This document shows positions 1-8,475 of a DNA stretch of 42,022 bases, piece by piece; within the stretch, counting starts at the first letter, position 1; each line of letters begins with the position of its first letter. The position numbers were made by a program, and so were the translations under genes. Origin of the DNA: a virus. The notes under the pieces were generated by a model that did not search any database, was not told where the DNA came from, and worked only from the letters and a program-made list of their open reading frames with translations. The DNA is taken from IMG/VR virus record IMGVR_UViG_3300037468_000470, positions 1-42,022 of that record; one strand, given 5' to 3'.

Positions 1-127
1 GCCGTGATGGCGATCTGGTAGGTGGACAGCGGGATGTTCCAGAGGTTGCCCCCGGCGTCGCCGGCCAGGTTGGTCAGCAGGATGCCGACGAAGCCGGTCG
101 TGAAGACGACGGCGAGGATGAGGATGA
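1..127. repeat. Left copy of 127-bp exact terminal direct repeat
   Basis: Bases 1-127 are identical to the last 127 bases of the window. An exact overlap of this length is what de Bruijn assemblers run at k = 127 leave on a closed circular contig, so this most likely marks a circular or circularly permuted genome and not a biological terminal repeat. A small gene reads straight through the join. Confidence 0.95.
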
Positions 128-146
128 ATGCGCGGAGCTTGGGCAT
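1..146 (-). CDS. Holin-like small membrane protein, N-terminal part (crosses the circle join)
   Basis: This is the start of a 78-residue protein. ATG is at 144-146, with AGGAGG four bases upstream. The reading frame passes through the repeated end and stops at 41805. The protein has two hydrophobic segments, about residues 6-26 and 44-66, joined by a short turn containing Gly, Asp and Asn, and a short C-terminal tail. Size, two membrane spans and position right after a CHAP endolysin and another small membrane protein fit a holin, the pore former that times lysis. No family motif is decisive, so the holin role is inferred from context. It is too short, and too split by the contig ends, for ordinary gene callers. 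Confidence 0.7.
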   Translation of the reverse strand, partial: MPKLRAFILILAVVFTTGFVGILLTNLAGDAGGNLWNIPLSTYQIAIT

Positions 147-154
147 GGTGCCTC

Positions 155-568
155 CTACAGGGTTGTGTTCGGGAATGCGGCGCGCTTGACGCCGTAGAGC
201 ACTGCTCCCACGGCGGTCGACGTGCCCTGCGGCAGGCCCAGCCCCGTGAGGTTGTCTATCAAGTAGGTGAGGCCCTCGCCGACGGCCATGAAGACGAGCA
301 CCCAGCCGGCGCGTATCACGCCCATGAGCGTGCGCCGTTTGCGCGTCGGCGGTGCCTCAGCGGTACACAGCACCCCCTCACTCAGCGGAGCCGCTAGAAT
401 CGCCTCCTGTGCATCCATAGGGGCCGCCACCGGAGCCGGGTCCGGCGTGAGGGGCGCCGGTGCGGGGACAGGCACCGGCCCCGGTGGCAGCAGGTTGACC
501 TCGACGCAGTCGCCGTCGATGACCACTTCGATGGTCGTCTCGCCGAGGTAGCTGTAGCGGACGTTCAC
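155..568 (-). CDS. Proline-rich membrane protein of the lysis region (possible second holin)
   Basis: This 137-residue protein starts at GTG 568, sharing GTGA with the stop of the endolysin gene. The first 25 or so residues look like a small beta-rich head. Residues about 28-60 form a Pro/Ala-rich linker, then a basic RKRR patch near 77 precedes a hydrophobic C-terminal part with one or two possible membrane helices (about 80-102 and 112-130). Its place between the endolysin and a two-span membrane protein suggests a role in lysis, such as a holin or a regulator of one. I do not recognise a family. The next gene starts nine bases downstream behind its own AGGAGG. Confidence 0.6.
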   Translation of the reverse strand: MNVRYSYLGETTIEVVIDGDCVEVNLLPPGPVPVPAPAPLTPDPAPVAAPMDAQEAILAAPLSEGVLCTAEAPPTRKRRTLMGVIRAGWVLVFMAVGEGLTYLIDNLTGLGLPQGTSTAVGAVLYGVKRAAFPNTTL

Positions 569-1290
569 TTGAGCTTCGCCAGCTTCTCAAGGTCGATGCA
601 GGCCGTGATGAGGCCGCTCGACCGCTGCACCTGCGTGACCGAGCCACCGTAAGAGCCGACGTTGCCGTCAAGGCCGTAGGCGATGGCGTCTGCCGGGTCG
701 GTGTCGTCGCAGAAGCCGATGTGCGCGTGCGGGTTACCGCCGATGCCCCACACCCAGAGGTCGGCGAGCTTCGACTGCTTCACCGGCACGATGAGGTCGC
801 GCTGATGGGCGAGGTTGAGCCATGCCTCCACCGAGGCCGCTCCCTGCGGGATGACCTTGACGCCTTCCTTCTTCAGGCACCACGCCACGAACGCCGCGCA
901 CCACGGCCCCGCCCACGGATAGCCTGCCGCCTCCAGGTACTTGCGCACCGGCCCCGAGTTAGAGCCTGCGGGCCACTCATGCACGCCGAGCTCGCCGTGC
1001 GCCCGTGCCATGACGGAGCCGCGCAGGCCCACGGGCAGCAGCTTCGCCATCGTCTTCTGATCGAAGTGGCCACTGACCGGCAGGCGCAGGACGCGCTGCA
1101 CCTTCTTCAGCGTCTCGCGCGCCGGGATGCCGGTGACCTCGGTGGACGGGTCGAAGGCCGACTCCGTCTCGCCCTCGGCGCGGTAGTACGTGATGCGCAT
1201 CTCAGGGGGATGCTTCTCGTTGTACTCGCGGATGAACTTGACGAGCGCGTACTTCTTACGTGGCGCGGTCGGATCATGCAGGAGCGGCAT
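565..1290 (-). CDS. CHAP-domain endolysin
   Basis: This 241-residue protein carries a CHAP-type amidase/peptidase domain, which cuts peptide bonds in peptidoglycan. The catalytic cysteine is in the motif PWCAAFVAWC (Cys131) and the histidine is in NPHAHIGF (about His190). Upstream, residues about 60-85 resemble a small peptidoglycan-binding motif. The ATG at 1290 has AGGAGG seven bases before it, so this start is secure. There is no signal peptide, so release would need the neighbouring membrane proteins. It overlaps the papain-like protease gene by 17 bases, placing two different cell-wall or protein-cutting enzymes side by side. Confidence 0.85.
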   Translation of the reverse strand: MPLLHDPTAPRKKYALVKFIREYNEKHPPEMRITYYRAEGETESAFDPSTEVTGIPARETLKKVQRVLRLPVSGHFDQKTMAKLLPVGLRGSVMARAHGELGVHEWPAGSNSGPVRKYLEAAGYPWAGPWCAAFVAWCLKKEGVKVIPQGAASVEAWLNLAHQRDLIVPVKQSKLADLWVWGIGGNPHAHIGFCDDTDPADAIAYGLDGNVGSYGGSVTQVQRSSGLITACIDLEKLAKLK

Positions 1291-1951
1291 GCGTGCCTCC
1301 TATCGGCAGTGCCTTCTCAGTGGCGGCGCACAGCTCGCCGTCCTGCTTGAAGATGGCCTTCAGGTGGGCGATGGAGATGCGCGCGTCACCGTCCTTGCCC
1401 CAGGCAGTGCCCCACGAGTTGCGGATCGTGACGTAGCGGGAGTCGACGCCGATGAGCAGGTAGGCGTGCCCGCCCTTGACCGGACCCGTCGGCCGGATGA
1501 TCTTGCCGACGAGCGAGGGCTTGAACATATCCTCAGTCCAGACCGTGCCCGCGACCACCGGCCCGAAGCGCGCCAGGTAGTCGAGCGCCTCGTCGACCGA
1601 GGCGGCGAAGAAATACGTCTTGATGCGCCCCCGGTGGGCCATGACCTTGGCCCCCGAGCGCAGCGTGGAGCCGTTCTCCGCGCCGGGTTCGCCGTCGATG
1701 ACCTTGCACTCGCGGTAGATGCTGTGGCCCATGCAGTCGGTCCACTTGTCCTCGACGGGGCAGGCGATGCCCCAGCCAGCGAAGCTGAAGCCGACGCAGT
1801 GAGGCGTGAGCCCTTGATTCAGCACCCTGTCTGAGTGCCAACGCTTGACCGGCCGCGGCAGCGACACCTTCTCAAGAGCGCGCACGGCATCGGCCATGAG
1901 GTAGTCGCGCGGATCTCTCGGCGACGGCAGCCTGCCGAGGCCGTACTCCAT
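1274..1951 (-). CDS. Papain-like (C1-type) cysteine peptidase
   Basis: This 225-residue protein matches the papain fold. It has Gln46 in NQG, the nucleophile Cys52 in PHCVGFSF, His162 in GGHAYLLIG and Asn178 in RNSWGTAWG. The start at 1951 is chosen because ATGA overlaps the stop of the preceding gene, and an N-terminus reading MEYGLGRLPSPRDPRDY is typical of this phage-borne group. A start 15 bases upstream is possible but overlaps more. Such peptidases sit near lysis or tail-tip genes in many phages of Gram-positive hosts. The target, cell-wall peptide or host surface protein, cannot be read from sequence. Confidence 0.85.
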   Translation of the reverse strand: MEYGLGRLPSPRDPRDYLMADAVRALEKVSLPRPVKRWHSDRVLNQGLTPHCVGFSFAGWGIACPVEDKWTDCMGHSIYRECKVIDGEPGAENGSTLRSGAKVMAHRGRIKTYFFAASVDEALDYLARFGPVVAGTVWTEDMFKPSLVGKIIRPTGPVKGGHAYLLIGVDSRYVTIRNSWGTAWGKDGDARISIAHLKAIFKQDGELCAATEKALPIGGTHAAPA

Positions 1952-2349
1952 CACGGCTTCACCCACGTGAACTTCCAGCTGACCGTGCCGTCAGGCTGCG
2001 GCATGATGACCATGAGGTAACTCTGCGTGGCACCCGTAGCGCCCTTGGCGATGGTCCCGTAGGGCAGCTTGAACGCCTTGCTGACCGAGTAGTTCCCGGC
2101 GGGGAAGTAGACGATCGCGCCCTTGGCCGCGTAACACGCCTTGAGAATCGCCGCGTCCTGAATCCCAGTGCCGTCGTTCTTCGCGCCGTAGTCGAGCACG
2201 TTGTAGGTCGGCGTCAGGCCGCTCAGCGTCGGCTCAATCGGGTCCTGCTCGGCGTTCTGCGAGGCGACCACGGTGATGACCACGGCCACGACGAGGATCG
2301 CGACGGCGGCCAGCAGCCACCACTTGTACGCCTTGAGCCACTCACTCAT
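1951..2349 (-). CDS. Membrane-anchored protein with a truncated pectate-lyase-3-like motif
   Basis: This 132-residue protein has a strong N-terminal membrane helix (about residues 12-29). Residues 50-96 then follow the first-coil signature of pectate_lyase_3-type beta-helix proteins (YNVLDYGAKNDG, later YFPAGNYSVS). The remaining coils of a beta-helix are missing, so it cannot be a complete hydrolase. It may be a small binding or assembly module derived from a tailspike. The ATG at 2349 is preferred over one 21 bases upstream because AGGAAGG lies eight bases before it. It overlaps the previous gene by eight bases and is coupled to the papain-like peptidase gene by ATGA. Confidence 0.65.
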   Translation of the reverse strand: MSEWLKAYKWWLLAAVAILVVAVVITVVASQNAEQDPIEPTLSGLTPTYNVLDYGAKNDGTGIQDAAILKACYAAKGAIVYFPAGNYSVSKAFKLPYGTIAKGATGATQSYLMVIMPQPDGTVSWKFTWVKP

Positions 2350-2635
2350 CACAATCACCTTCCTGTTCACGCGCCATGACCAAGTTGCACATGCGGTCTG
2401 CGATCTGCTTCCAGTAGTCGCGCTGATTGAGCACCTCGTCGACGTGCCCGACCTCGTTGACGACGCGGGAGACGAGCACCTCGATTACCTTGGCGTCGCA
2501 GTCCTCGGCGTCTTCGAGGTAACAGGAATCGCAGGCGTCTTCCTTGCTGCCCCCGTCCCGGCAGCGGCACCACGAGGCCAGTGCGCGGCAGGAGACGCCG
2601 GCGGCGTTGAGCTTGGCGATGAGCGAGTCGCTCAC
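2342..2635 (-). CDS. Small cysteine-rich protein, function unknown
   Basis: This 97-residue protein starts at GTG 2635, sharing GTGA with the stop of the gene before it. Residues about 16-40 hold a cluster of cysteines (CRALASWCRC then DACDSC), which could bind a metal or form disulfides. The C-terminal half is acidic and predicted to be helical. I do not recognise a family. It lies in a run of tightly coupled small genes between the tail-tip and lysis genes. Confidence 0.6.
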   Translation of the reverse strand: MSDSLIAKLNAAGVSCRALASWCRCRDGGSKEDACDSCYLEDAEDCDAKVIEVLVSRVVNEVGHVDEVLNQRDYWKQIADRMCNLVMAREQEGDCDE

Positions 2636-3120
2636 GACGAGTATCCGAACAGCGTGTGCGACAGGTAGCGGGCGAACATGTCGACGAAGATGAGCCCGAA
2701 GGCGAGCGCGAACCAGCGCAGGGTGCGCCATGCCCGCCGCAGGTCGCCCATCTCGCTGTCCTCAGGGAACGCCGACAGGCGCTTCTCAAGGAAGGCGCTA
2801 TCGGGCGGGTCGTCGGCGCGTCGCTCGGGGCCGTGGTGAGACGCCATGTGCTCGGTGTGGCGCACGTCGTGCTCAGAGGCGACGAACGCCTTGACGCGCT
2901 CCGAGCAGCCGACCGATACCGTCTCCAACTCCGAGACGCGCAGGCACAGGCTGATGTGCCGTTCGTCAACGTCGTCGAGGCGCCCGATGGTCTCGACGTG
3001 GCGCGCGTCGCCGTCGGCGTCCACGGCCAGCACGAGGTCGACGACGTCCTTGTTCGTCAGCGGGTCACCGTTGCGGCCCTTGGCCCACTCCCTTACCTTG
3101 CGTTCGGCGTTGTCGGTCAT
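2632..3120 (-). CDS. Small protein with C-terminal membrane helix, function unknown
   Basis: This 162-residue protein starts at ATG 3120, sharing ATGA with the stop of the preceding repeat protein. Most of it is charged and likely helical. Residues about 132-155 form a membrane-type segment (FALAFGLIFVDMFARYL). The tail-anchored shape and its position next to lysis genes suggest a membrane-associated accessory. No family is recognised. Confidence 0.65.
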   Translation of the reverse strand: MTDNAERKVREWAKGRNGDPLTNKDVVDLVLAVDADGDARHVETIGRLDDVDERHISLCLRVSELETVSVGCSERVKAFVASEHDVRHTEHMASHHGPERRADDPPDSAFLEKRLSAFPEDSEMGDLRRAWRTLRWFALAFGLIFVDMFARYLSHTLFGYSS

Positions 3121-3806
3121 GCCGGCCACATGCGCAGGACGAGGGTCGCGTAGCTACGGTACAAAGCCTCGCGGGTCTTGTCGCGGACAAATGACGGCGC
3201 GTCCGAGGGTGCGAATGCGTCTGAGTGCATCGGCCCCACAGCGCCACCGGCGTCGACGCTCTGCCAGGCGATGGTGCCCCCGGCCATGCAGGCTGCCTTG
3301 ATGGCATCTTCCTGCCCGTCGAGATCTGTGTGGCTCGTGCCCCTGCACTTCACCCGCACGCGCCGATCGAAGATGTCGGGGCGCATGTTGTGGAGCCCAA
3401 TCGAGCCGTCGTGGTGCTCCATCTTGTCGAAGACCTGCGGCTCGTCGCCGGGGTCGAACTCGACGACGTTGAGATTGATGCCGTTGAGCTGGCAGAATGT
3501 GCTCACGTCCTCTGGCCTCCGTTCTACGGTCCACTCAGCCGCGCCCGTGAGACGGACCAGGCTCTTCACGTTCCACCCGGCGCCCGCGAGGAGCCGCACG
3601 GGGTTCGCCGCCACAACGTTCCACGAAGCCTCCGCCGAGAGCGTGGTCGTGCCGCGCACGTTCCACCGCGCTCCAGCCGTCAAGACGACTGCCGCGGGCG
3701 CCCCGAGCACGTCCCAGCGGGCACCGGCAGAGAGCGTCGTGGTCTGCACGGCGGGCGTGCCCAGCACGTCCCATTCGGCAGCTGCTCCGAGGGCTACCTG
3801 TGCCAT
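3117..3806 (-). CDS. Tail-tip protein with N-terminal Trp repeats
   Basis: This 229-residue protein begins with six short repeats of the form Ala-x-Trp-Asx-Val (EWDVLG, RWDVLG, RWNVRG, SWNVVA, GWNVKS, EWTVER), spaced 14-19 residues apart over residues about 10-95. A non-repeated domain (about 100-229) rich in Asp and His follows. Repeats of this kind suggest an extended or beta-solenoid-like adhesive segment. The place after three tail-tip proteins supports a virion role. The exact function is unknown. The ribosome binding site before ATG 3806 is weak, and the gene is two bases from the upstream stop, which suggests translational coupling. Confidence 0.65.
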   Translation of the reverse strand: MAQVALGAAAEWDVLGTPAVQTTTLSAGARWDVLGAPAAVVLTAGARWNVRGTTTLSAEASWNVVAANPVRLLAGAGWNVKSLVRLTGAAEWTVERRPEDVSTFCQLNGINLNVVEFDPGDEPQVFDKMEHHDGSIGLHNMRPDIFDRRVRVKCRGTSHTDLDGQEDAIKAACMAGGTIAWQSVDAGGAVGPMHSDAFAPSDAPSFVRDKTREALYRSYATLVLRMWPA

Positions 3807-3808
3807 GC

Positions 3809-4543
3809 TTAGGCGTCGTCTCCCGAGACTTCCCAGGCGATGTGCACGCCGGTCTTGATGGGCTGCGAACTCGGCGTATGGCGATGGAACCAGACGCCCA
3901 CGTAGTCGTTCTCGGCGTAAGGTGGCGTCGGCAGGTCCGTGCCCGTGAGCTTGGTAGCGGGGTCGTCGAAGACCACGTAGAGCGGCGCCGTATACGTGTC
4001 CGCGATGGTCTGCGCCACGGTGTTCTTCGCGGCCGTCCCGGTCACCGTGCCGCCCGTGCCGCCCACGGTCACGTCGACGGGGATTGAGAACGAAGTGCCG
4101 TCGATGACCGTGATGACGTGCGACCCGTTGATGCTCGGCGTGCTGCCCGAGTGGCCGGCGATGACGACCGTCGCACCGTCCTCGAGCCCGTGCGCCGCGG
4201 CCGTGGTGATGATGCTCGGGTCAGCCACGCTCGACGCCGAGATGGTCGCGCGCACGGCTTCGAGCCCGAACTCAAGCGTCTCGCCGCTGGGCACGTCGGC
4301 GACGTTGGGCTGCTCTGTGATCCACATGACCGGGTCGACCCAGTCGGTCGTGCCGTCGTTCTTGCAGTAGAGACAGCGGTACTCGTCCTCGCCCGCCGTC
4401 GCCTCGTCTCCGGTCACGGTGTCGAAGAGGCAGCCGAGCTGGGTACTCGACAGCATGACGCTCGACATCGCTCCGCCGATGGAGAGGCTCGGGTCGTCGT
4501 TGGTCGCTCCGCCCGAGTAGTACCAGTGTGGTGAAACGGCCAC
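3809..4543 (-). CDS. Tail protein with inserted FCCH-like domain
   Basis: This 244-residue protein has a module at residues about 100-170 that resembles the FCCH domain named from ubiquitin-activating enzymes and often annotated in phage tail proteins. Landmarks are SSVADPSIITTAAAHGL and VTVGGTGGTV. The flanks (about 1-98 and 172-244) read as one separate beta-rich domain, so the module looks inserted. A close relative of it lies in the 661-residue tail protein encoded at 6490-8475. GTG 4543 has a strong AGGAGGAGG upstream. Its position among tail-tip genes supports a minor tail or tip role. Confidence 0.7.
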   Translation of the reverse strand: MAVSPHWYYSGGATNDDPSLSIGGAMSSVMLSSTQLGCLFDTVTGDEATAGEDEYRCLYCKNDGTTDWVDPVMWITEQPNVADVPSGETLEFGLEAVRATISASSVADPSIITTAAAHGLEDGATVVIAGHSGSTPSINGSHVITVIDGTSFSIPVDVTVGGTGGTVTGTAAKNTVAQTIADTYTAPLYVVFDDPATKLTGTDLPTPPYAENDYVGVWFHRHTPSSQPIKTGVHIAWEVSGDDA

Positions 4544-4546
4544 GGC

Positions 4547-6493
4547 CTACCTCCTCCTGCCGCCGGAGCGGCCTCTGTCGTTTTGCCGACCGCGGTCGCG
4601 CCCGTCGCCCGGCGCTGCGGTGTTCGGCTTACCTGCGACGCGCGCGGGAAAGCGACCGTGGTAGCCGGTGGCACCCAGGGCGAGCGTCACCTGATCGCCG
4701 CCCACATTGAGCGTCGTCTGGGTGATGAGCGCACCCGAGATGCCGGCGCCGCCGAGGGTCTTGCCCGGCCGGATCTGGCTCGCGCCGACGATAGCCGTCA
4801 GGCCCACGCTGCCTGTCCACTGGCCTTCGCGGCGTTCGATGGCGATTGACTGGCCTATCCTCGCGGCGGCGATCTCGCTGCTCGCCTCGGAGGTCGCATC
4901 CTTGTAGGCCACGCGCTGACCGGCCGCGGGCTGCCAGTCGTCGGGCACGAGGCTGTAGGCGCCGTCCTTGTCGACGACCAGCTGCTTGACCACAGGCACG
5001 AGCATCTCGCCGGGCTTCGGCGCGACGTCTACGGTAGGGCAGAAGGCCACCTGCACCAGGTCGACGGCTCCCTCGTCGGAGGTTGCCGCGCCGGTCGTGT
5101 CGACGCCGATAGCGTCACTGATTGACGCGCTGCCGGGGTCGTGCGCGATGGTAAGCACCTTGTCTTCCCACCAGCCGTACTGCACCTCCTCGGGGTACAG
5201 CGAAAGCAGCTCAGGAACGGCGGCGCAGAGGGTCCGCGAGTCCGGGCGCAAGACGATCGACGTGGGCGCCGTGTCTTCGTCCGGCGCGGGCAGCTTCATC
5301 GATTCGAACGAGCCGGTGGGGAACAGGATCGTGAAGACGTCGGCGAGGTCGTCGCTGCCGTCGGCGCCCGACTCGTAGCCCTGTGAGTAGACGGAGACGT
5401 CGGTGATGCGCGCGGAGATGGGGCTGTTCGAGGCGCAGGCGTAGAGGCGATTTCTCGCAACCCACTTCGTGCGTACGAGGTGGTCGGCATTCTTCGAGTA
5501 CTTCGTGCCCAGGTTGTGCGGCAGCCTGACCGGCAGATAGGCGGCGTAGAAGACGATGAGCTTGCCGGCGCAGGCAAAGCGCAGGTTCTTGTGCTGGTAG
5601 AAGTCGTAGATGCTCCACTCGAACCGCTGGAGCAGGTGTGAGTCAGTGCGCATGGCGATGGGGTCGGCGAAGGGCAGGTCGCCAACGTCGTCGCAGACGT
5701 ACACGCCGAGGTAGTAGGGGCTTGGGCAGTTCGCCACGCCGTTGGCGTCGTAACCGCGCCCGTAGAACTCTGCCCAGTAGTCGATCCGGGGGTACTTCGC
5801 AAAGCGGTGCCCGTACTTCTCGTCGGCGGGGCCGATGGGGTTCGTGTAGTCGGGCGTCTTCTTGAAGATGTACGAGAATCCGAGCGTGAAGTCGCAAGTG
5901 GCCTGGAAGCTGAGGCCGGTGATGGTCTTGCTCCCGGCCAGCTTGTAGTACGCGGCGCTCCACAACTTTGGCGGCGCCGGGAAGTCCGAGTCGTCCCAGT
6001 GCGGCAGGCTGTTGCCGATGTGCTCGTAGGCGGTGCCAGTCTCGCTTTGGTAGCAGGTGAGCTTGTCGACGTCGGGCCACAGGAAGTTGAGCCCCTCGGA
6101 GGCGTCGACGTTGATTTGCCCCTCCGGCCACACGCCCCAGTTGTTGCAGTCCGTCGCGACCCACTGGCTGAGGTCACGGTCGACGAATACGCCCTCCACA
6201 GTCTCGTCTTCCTTGAACTCGTCAAAGTGCCCGACGCAGGACACGTGCCAGGAGTCCTGCGGGCCGACGCCGCTCGTGACGCTCGCGACCTTGCCCTCGA
6301 AGACGCGCCCACCTTCGACGTCGAACTCGATGGCTGTCCTCTTGGCGAGGCCGGGGTCCGAGAAGGTATCGAAGTCGCAGGTACCGAAGCCGCCCTTGGC
6401 GGTGTTGACGACGGAGATGTTGACGGCATCGGACGGCAAGCCGACGACGGTGCCCTTCAGCCTGTGCGGGATAACACCGTAGGTGGGGCTCAT
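4547..6493 (-). CDS. Minor tail / baseplate-hub-like protein
   Basis: This 648-residue protein lies third after the tape measure gene, where siphophages encode distal tail and hub proteins. The N-terminal 110 or so residues are beta-rich. The middle region is rich in Tyr and Trp, as in carbohydrate-facing tail proteins, and residues about 470-610 resemble the beta-barrel part of tail hubs. The last 25 residues are an odd Gly/Arg/Asp-rich tail (about 624-648) that may be disordered. ATG 6493 shares ATGA with the previous gene. Hub identity is inferred from order and size, with no motif certain. Confidence 0.65.
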   Translation of the reverse strand: MSPTYGVIPHRLKGTVVGLPSDAVNISVVNTAKGGFGTCDFDTFSDPGLAKRTAIEFDVEGGRVFEGKVASVTSGVGPQDSWHVSCVGHFDEFKEDETVEGVFVDRDLSQWVATDCNNWGVWPEGQINVDASEGLNFLWPDVDKLTCYQSETGTAYEHIGNSLPHWDDSDFPAPPKLWSAAYYKLAGSKTITGLSFQATCDFTLGFSYIFKKTPDYTNPIGPADEKYGHRFAKYPRIDYWAEFYGRGYDANGVANCPSPYYLGVYVCDDVGDLPFADPIAMRTDSHLLQRFEWSIYDFYQHKNLRFACAGKLIVFYAAYLPVRLPHNLGTKYSKNADHLVRTKWVARNRLYACASNSPISARITDVSVYSQGYESGADGSDDLADVFTILFPTGSFESMKLPAPDEDTAPTSIVLRPDSRTLCAAVPELLSLYPEEVQYGWWEDKVLTIAHDPGSASISDAIGVDTTGAATSDEGAVDLVQVAFCPTVDVAPKPGEMLVPVVKQLVVDKDGAYSLVPDDWQPAAGQRVAYKDATSEASSEIAAARIGQSIAIERREGQWTGSVGLTAIVGASQIRPGKTLGGAGISGALITQTTLNVGGDQVTLALGATGYHGRFPARVAGKPNTAAPGDGRDRGRQNDRGRSGGRRR

Positions 6494-8475
6494 GCCTGCT
6501 CCGAAACCGAGTCATGGGCGGTGCCGCTCCACTTCCAGGCAGCCGTGTCTCCGTCGGCGTAGTTTCCGAACAGGTACGCCTGCGTGCAGTAGGCGGTTCC
6601 CTCTGTGCCGGGGCGGTAGGAGTTCACGACCATCTGCACGGCGTCGCAGGTAGCAGGGATTTCAACGTCGCCAGCGAGTCGCTCCCAGCCGTCGCCAGCC
6701 GCGGCGTAGGGGTAGACGTTCGACGCGGAGACGAAGTTCTCGCCGCTGTACCACTGGAGCAGCACGTGGTGCTGAGATGATTCGGAATCGGCGCCCGGGG
6801 ACACATCGACCTGCCAGTGCAGCGCATCGCCTGCCACGCTGCCTTCTGGGAACGGCTCGGGTCCGTCCATGCCGAAGAAGGCGACGTAGTCGTTGGCGAG
6901 GTTCTGCTCAACCGCGAACGCGGCCACGGCAGGTGAGGGAATCGTAGTGCCGGGCACGCTCGTCACGCGGCTCAGGCTTGCGTCAGATCCATATATCCAG
7001 CCAGAGCAGTCGACAGCTGCGCTCGGGTTGGGCACGGCACTCGCGGTGGCTACGGGCTCGAACATGAAGCCGGTCATCCATACGTCGTCGCCGCTCGGGT
7101 ACTGGTTCATGTTGACCTCGGCCGACGCATAGAGCGGGTAGCCCGGGTATTCTGGTGAGCGCCCCACGAAGAAGCGACGCACGAAGGCGCTGTCGGCCTC
7201 CGAGGTGCCGTTCCTTACGGTGCCGCCGGTGCCGCCGACCGTGACGTTGACCGGGACCGTAAAGGTCGAGGGGCCAGTGACCGTGGCAACGTGCGTGCCG
7301 TTCAGCGACGGCGTGCTGCCGGCGTGCGCGCCGATGATGACCACTTGGCCATCCGTGAAGCCGTGGGGCTCCGCCGTGGTGATGACGGTCGGGTTCGCCA
7401 CAGACGAGGACTCGATCTGTGCGAACGCCCCGTACACGTAGGCTGTCGAGGCGGGCCAGTTCACGCAGACTCTCATGCCGCTGGCGCTCGGATGGTAGAG
7501 CCAGAAGGACAGCACGTAGTCGGTCTCCGGCTCGATACCCCAGAGAGTGTCGGTCCACCAGTGGCGCACGTCGCCGGTGATGTTCGGCGCCGTGTAGCGG
7601 GCGGCCGCGTCAACGACGGTTGGCAACGTCACCGGCGGACTCACTTCGCGCGTGAAGTCGTCGACAGGGTTTGTCGACCAACCGTCCAGCACGTTGACGT
7701 GAAAGCGCGGGTTCGGGATGAAGTTTACGCGCCCCTCGGACTCCGGGACGACCGGCTCCACCGGTTCGCGCTCCTTGCCCGGAGTCGCCGGGGGAAGCCC
7801 CGTCCACGGGTCGACACGCCCGGTCGGATCGCTGAGGTTCAGCTCGCAGTCGAGGGCGCGCATGATGTAGGGCTTCTTCCTGTCCGGCGTGCGGTCGAGC
7901 CACTTGTAGCGCGCCTGACTGATGGCCGTGAACGGTACTTCGCCGAGCGGCGCGTAGTCCTCAGTGCCGTCGTCCTCGCCGTAGGGCGTGCGCTCAAGCG
8001 GGTCTTCCAGCCACAGGATCGAGTCGGGCTGATGTTCGTTCGCGCTGTAGACGAAGTAGGCGAGCACGCCGGACTCGTCGTCGCAGGAGGCCAGCCACGA
8101 AAGTTCATTTCCGCCGGACTTGCGCCTGGCCTTCAGTTCGTTCGGCGGGCTCGGCGGCGTGTCGTCGTCGTAGAGCCGCGCTTGGGGCAGCTCCACGTCG
8201 ACGGACGGCCCTACCTGCCGCAGGCCGCCAGTCTTCATCTTCTCCATGATCCAGTAGGTGACCACGGAACCGTTCTCGACCTGGTCATCAAGGAACGCCT
8301 CGGCGGAGGTCTCTCCGACGTTCACGGCCACGCCCCCGTCGGCCGAGCGCCACACCTCGCAGGCGCCGAGGTACTTCTCCTTGATCGGCTTGCCCAGCGG
8401 GTCATATGCCCACGTCGGGCCGCAGCCCATGTCCCAGGCGATGAGGCACTTCCCGTCTCCCGTCAGGACGGTCAT
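6490..8475 (-). CDS. Minor tail protein with FN3-like, carbohydrate-binding-like and FCCH modules
   Basis: This 661-residue protein follows the tape measure gene with a TGATG overlap. Residues about 104-148 look like a fibronectin type III strand set (TPPSPPNELKA, LSWLASCDDESGVLAYFVYS). Residues about 250-352 and 425-480 look like one carbohydrate-binding beta-sandwich, split by an FCCH-like module at about 353-424. A second beta-sandwich (about 480-640) ends in DGDTAAWKWSGTAHDS, a closing motif common in siphophage tail proteins. It probably sits at the tail tip and contacts cell-surface glycans. Domain names are by motif recall, not by search. Confidence 0.75.
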   Translation of the reverse strand: MTVLTGDGKCLIAWDMGCGPTWAYDPLGKPIKEKYLGACEVWRSADGGVAVNVGETSAEAFLDDQVENGSVVTYWIMEKMKTGGLRQVGPSVDVELPQARLYDDDTPPSPPNELKARRKSGGNELSWLASCDDESGVLAYFVYSANEHQPDSILWLEDPLERTPYGEDDGTEDYAPLGEVPFTAISQARYKWLDRTPDRKKPYIMRALDCELNLSDPTGRVDPWTGLPPATPGKEREPVEPVVPESEGRVNFIPNPRFHVNVLDGWSTNPVDDFTREVSPPVTLPTVVDAAARYTAPNITGDVRHWWTDTLWGIEPETDYVLSFWLYHPSASGMRVCVNWPASTAYVYGAFAQIESSSVANPTVITTAEPHGFTDGQVVIIGAHAGSTPSLNGTHVATVTGPSTFTVPVNVTVGGTGGTVRNGTSEADSAFVRRFFVGRSPEYPGYPLYASAEVNMNQYPSGDDVWMTGFMFEPVATASAVPNPSAAVDCSGWIYGSDASLSRVTSVPGTTIPSPAVAAFAVEQNLANDYVAFFGMDGPEPFPEGSVAGDALHWQVDVSPGADSESSQHHVLLQWYSGENFVSASNVYPYAAAGDGWERLAGDVEIPATCDAVQMVVNSYRPGTEGTAYCTQAYLFGNYADGDTAAWKWSGTAHDSVSEQA

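Noticed and set aside
1-127. Terminal repeat as a biological long terminal repeat or transposon end
   Set aside because: The length equals a standard assembler k-mer, the copies are exact, and a gene reads through the join, so assembly overlap of a circle is simpler.
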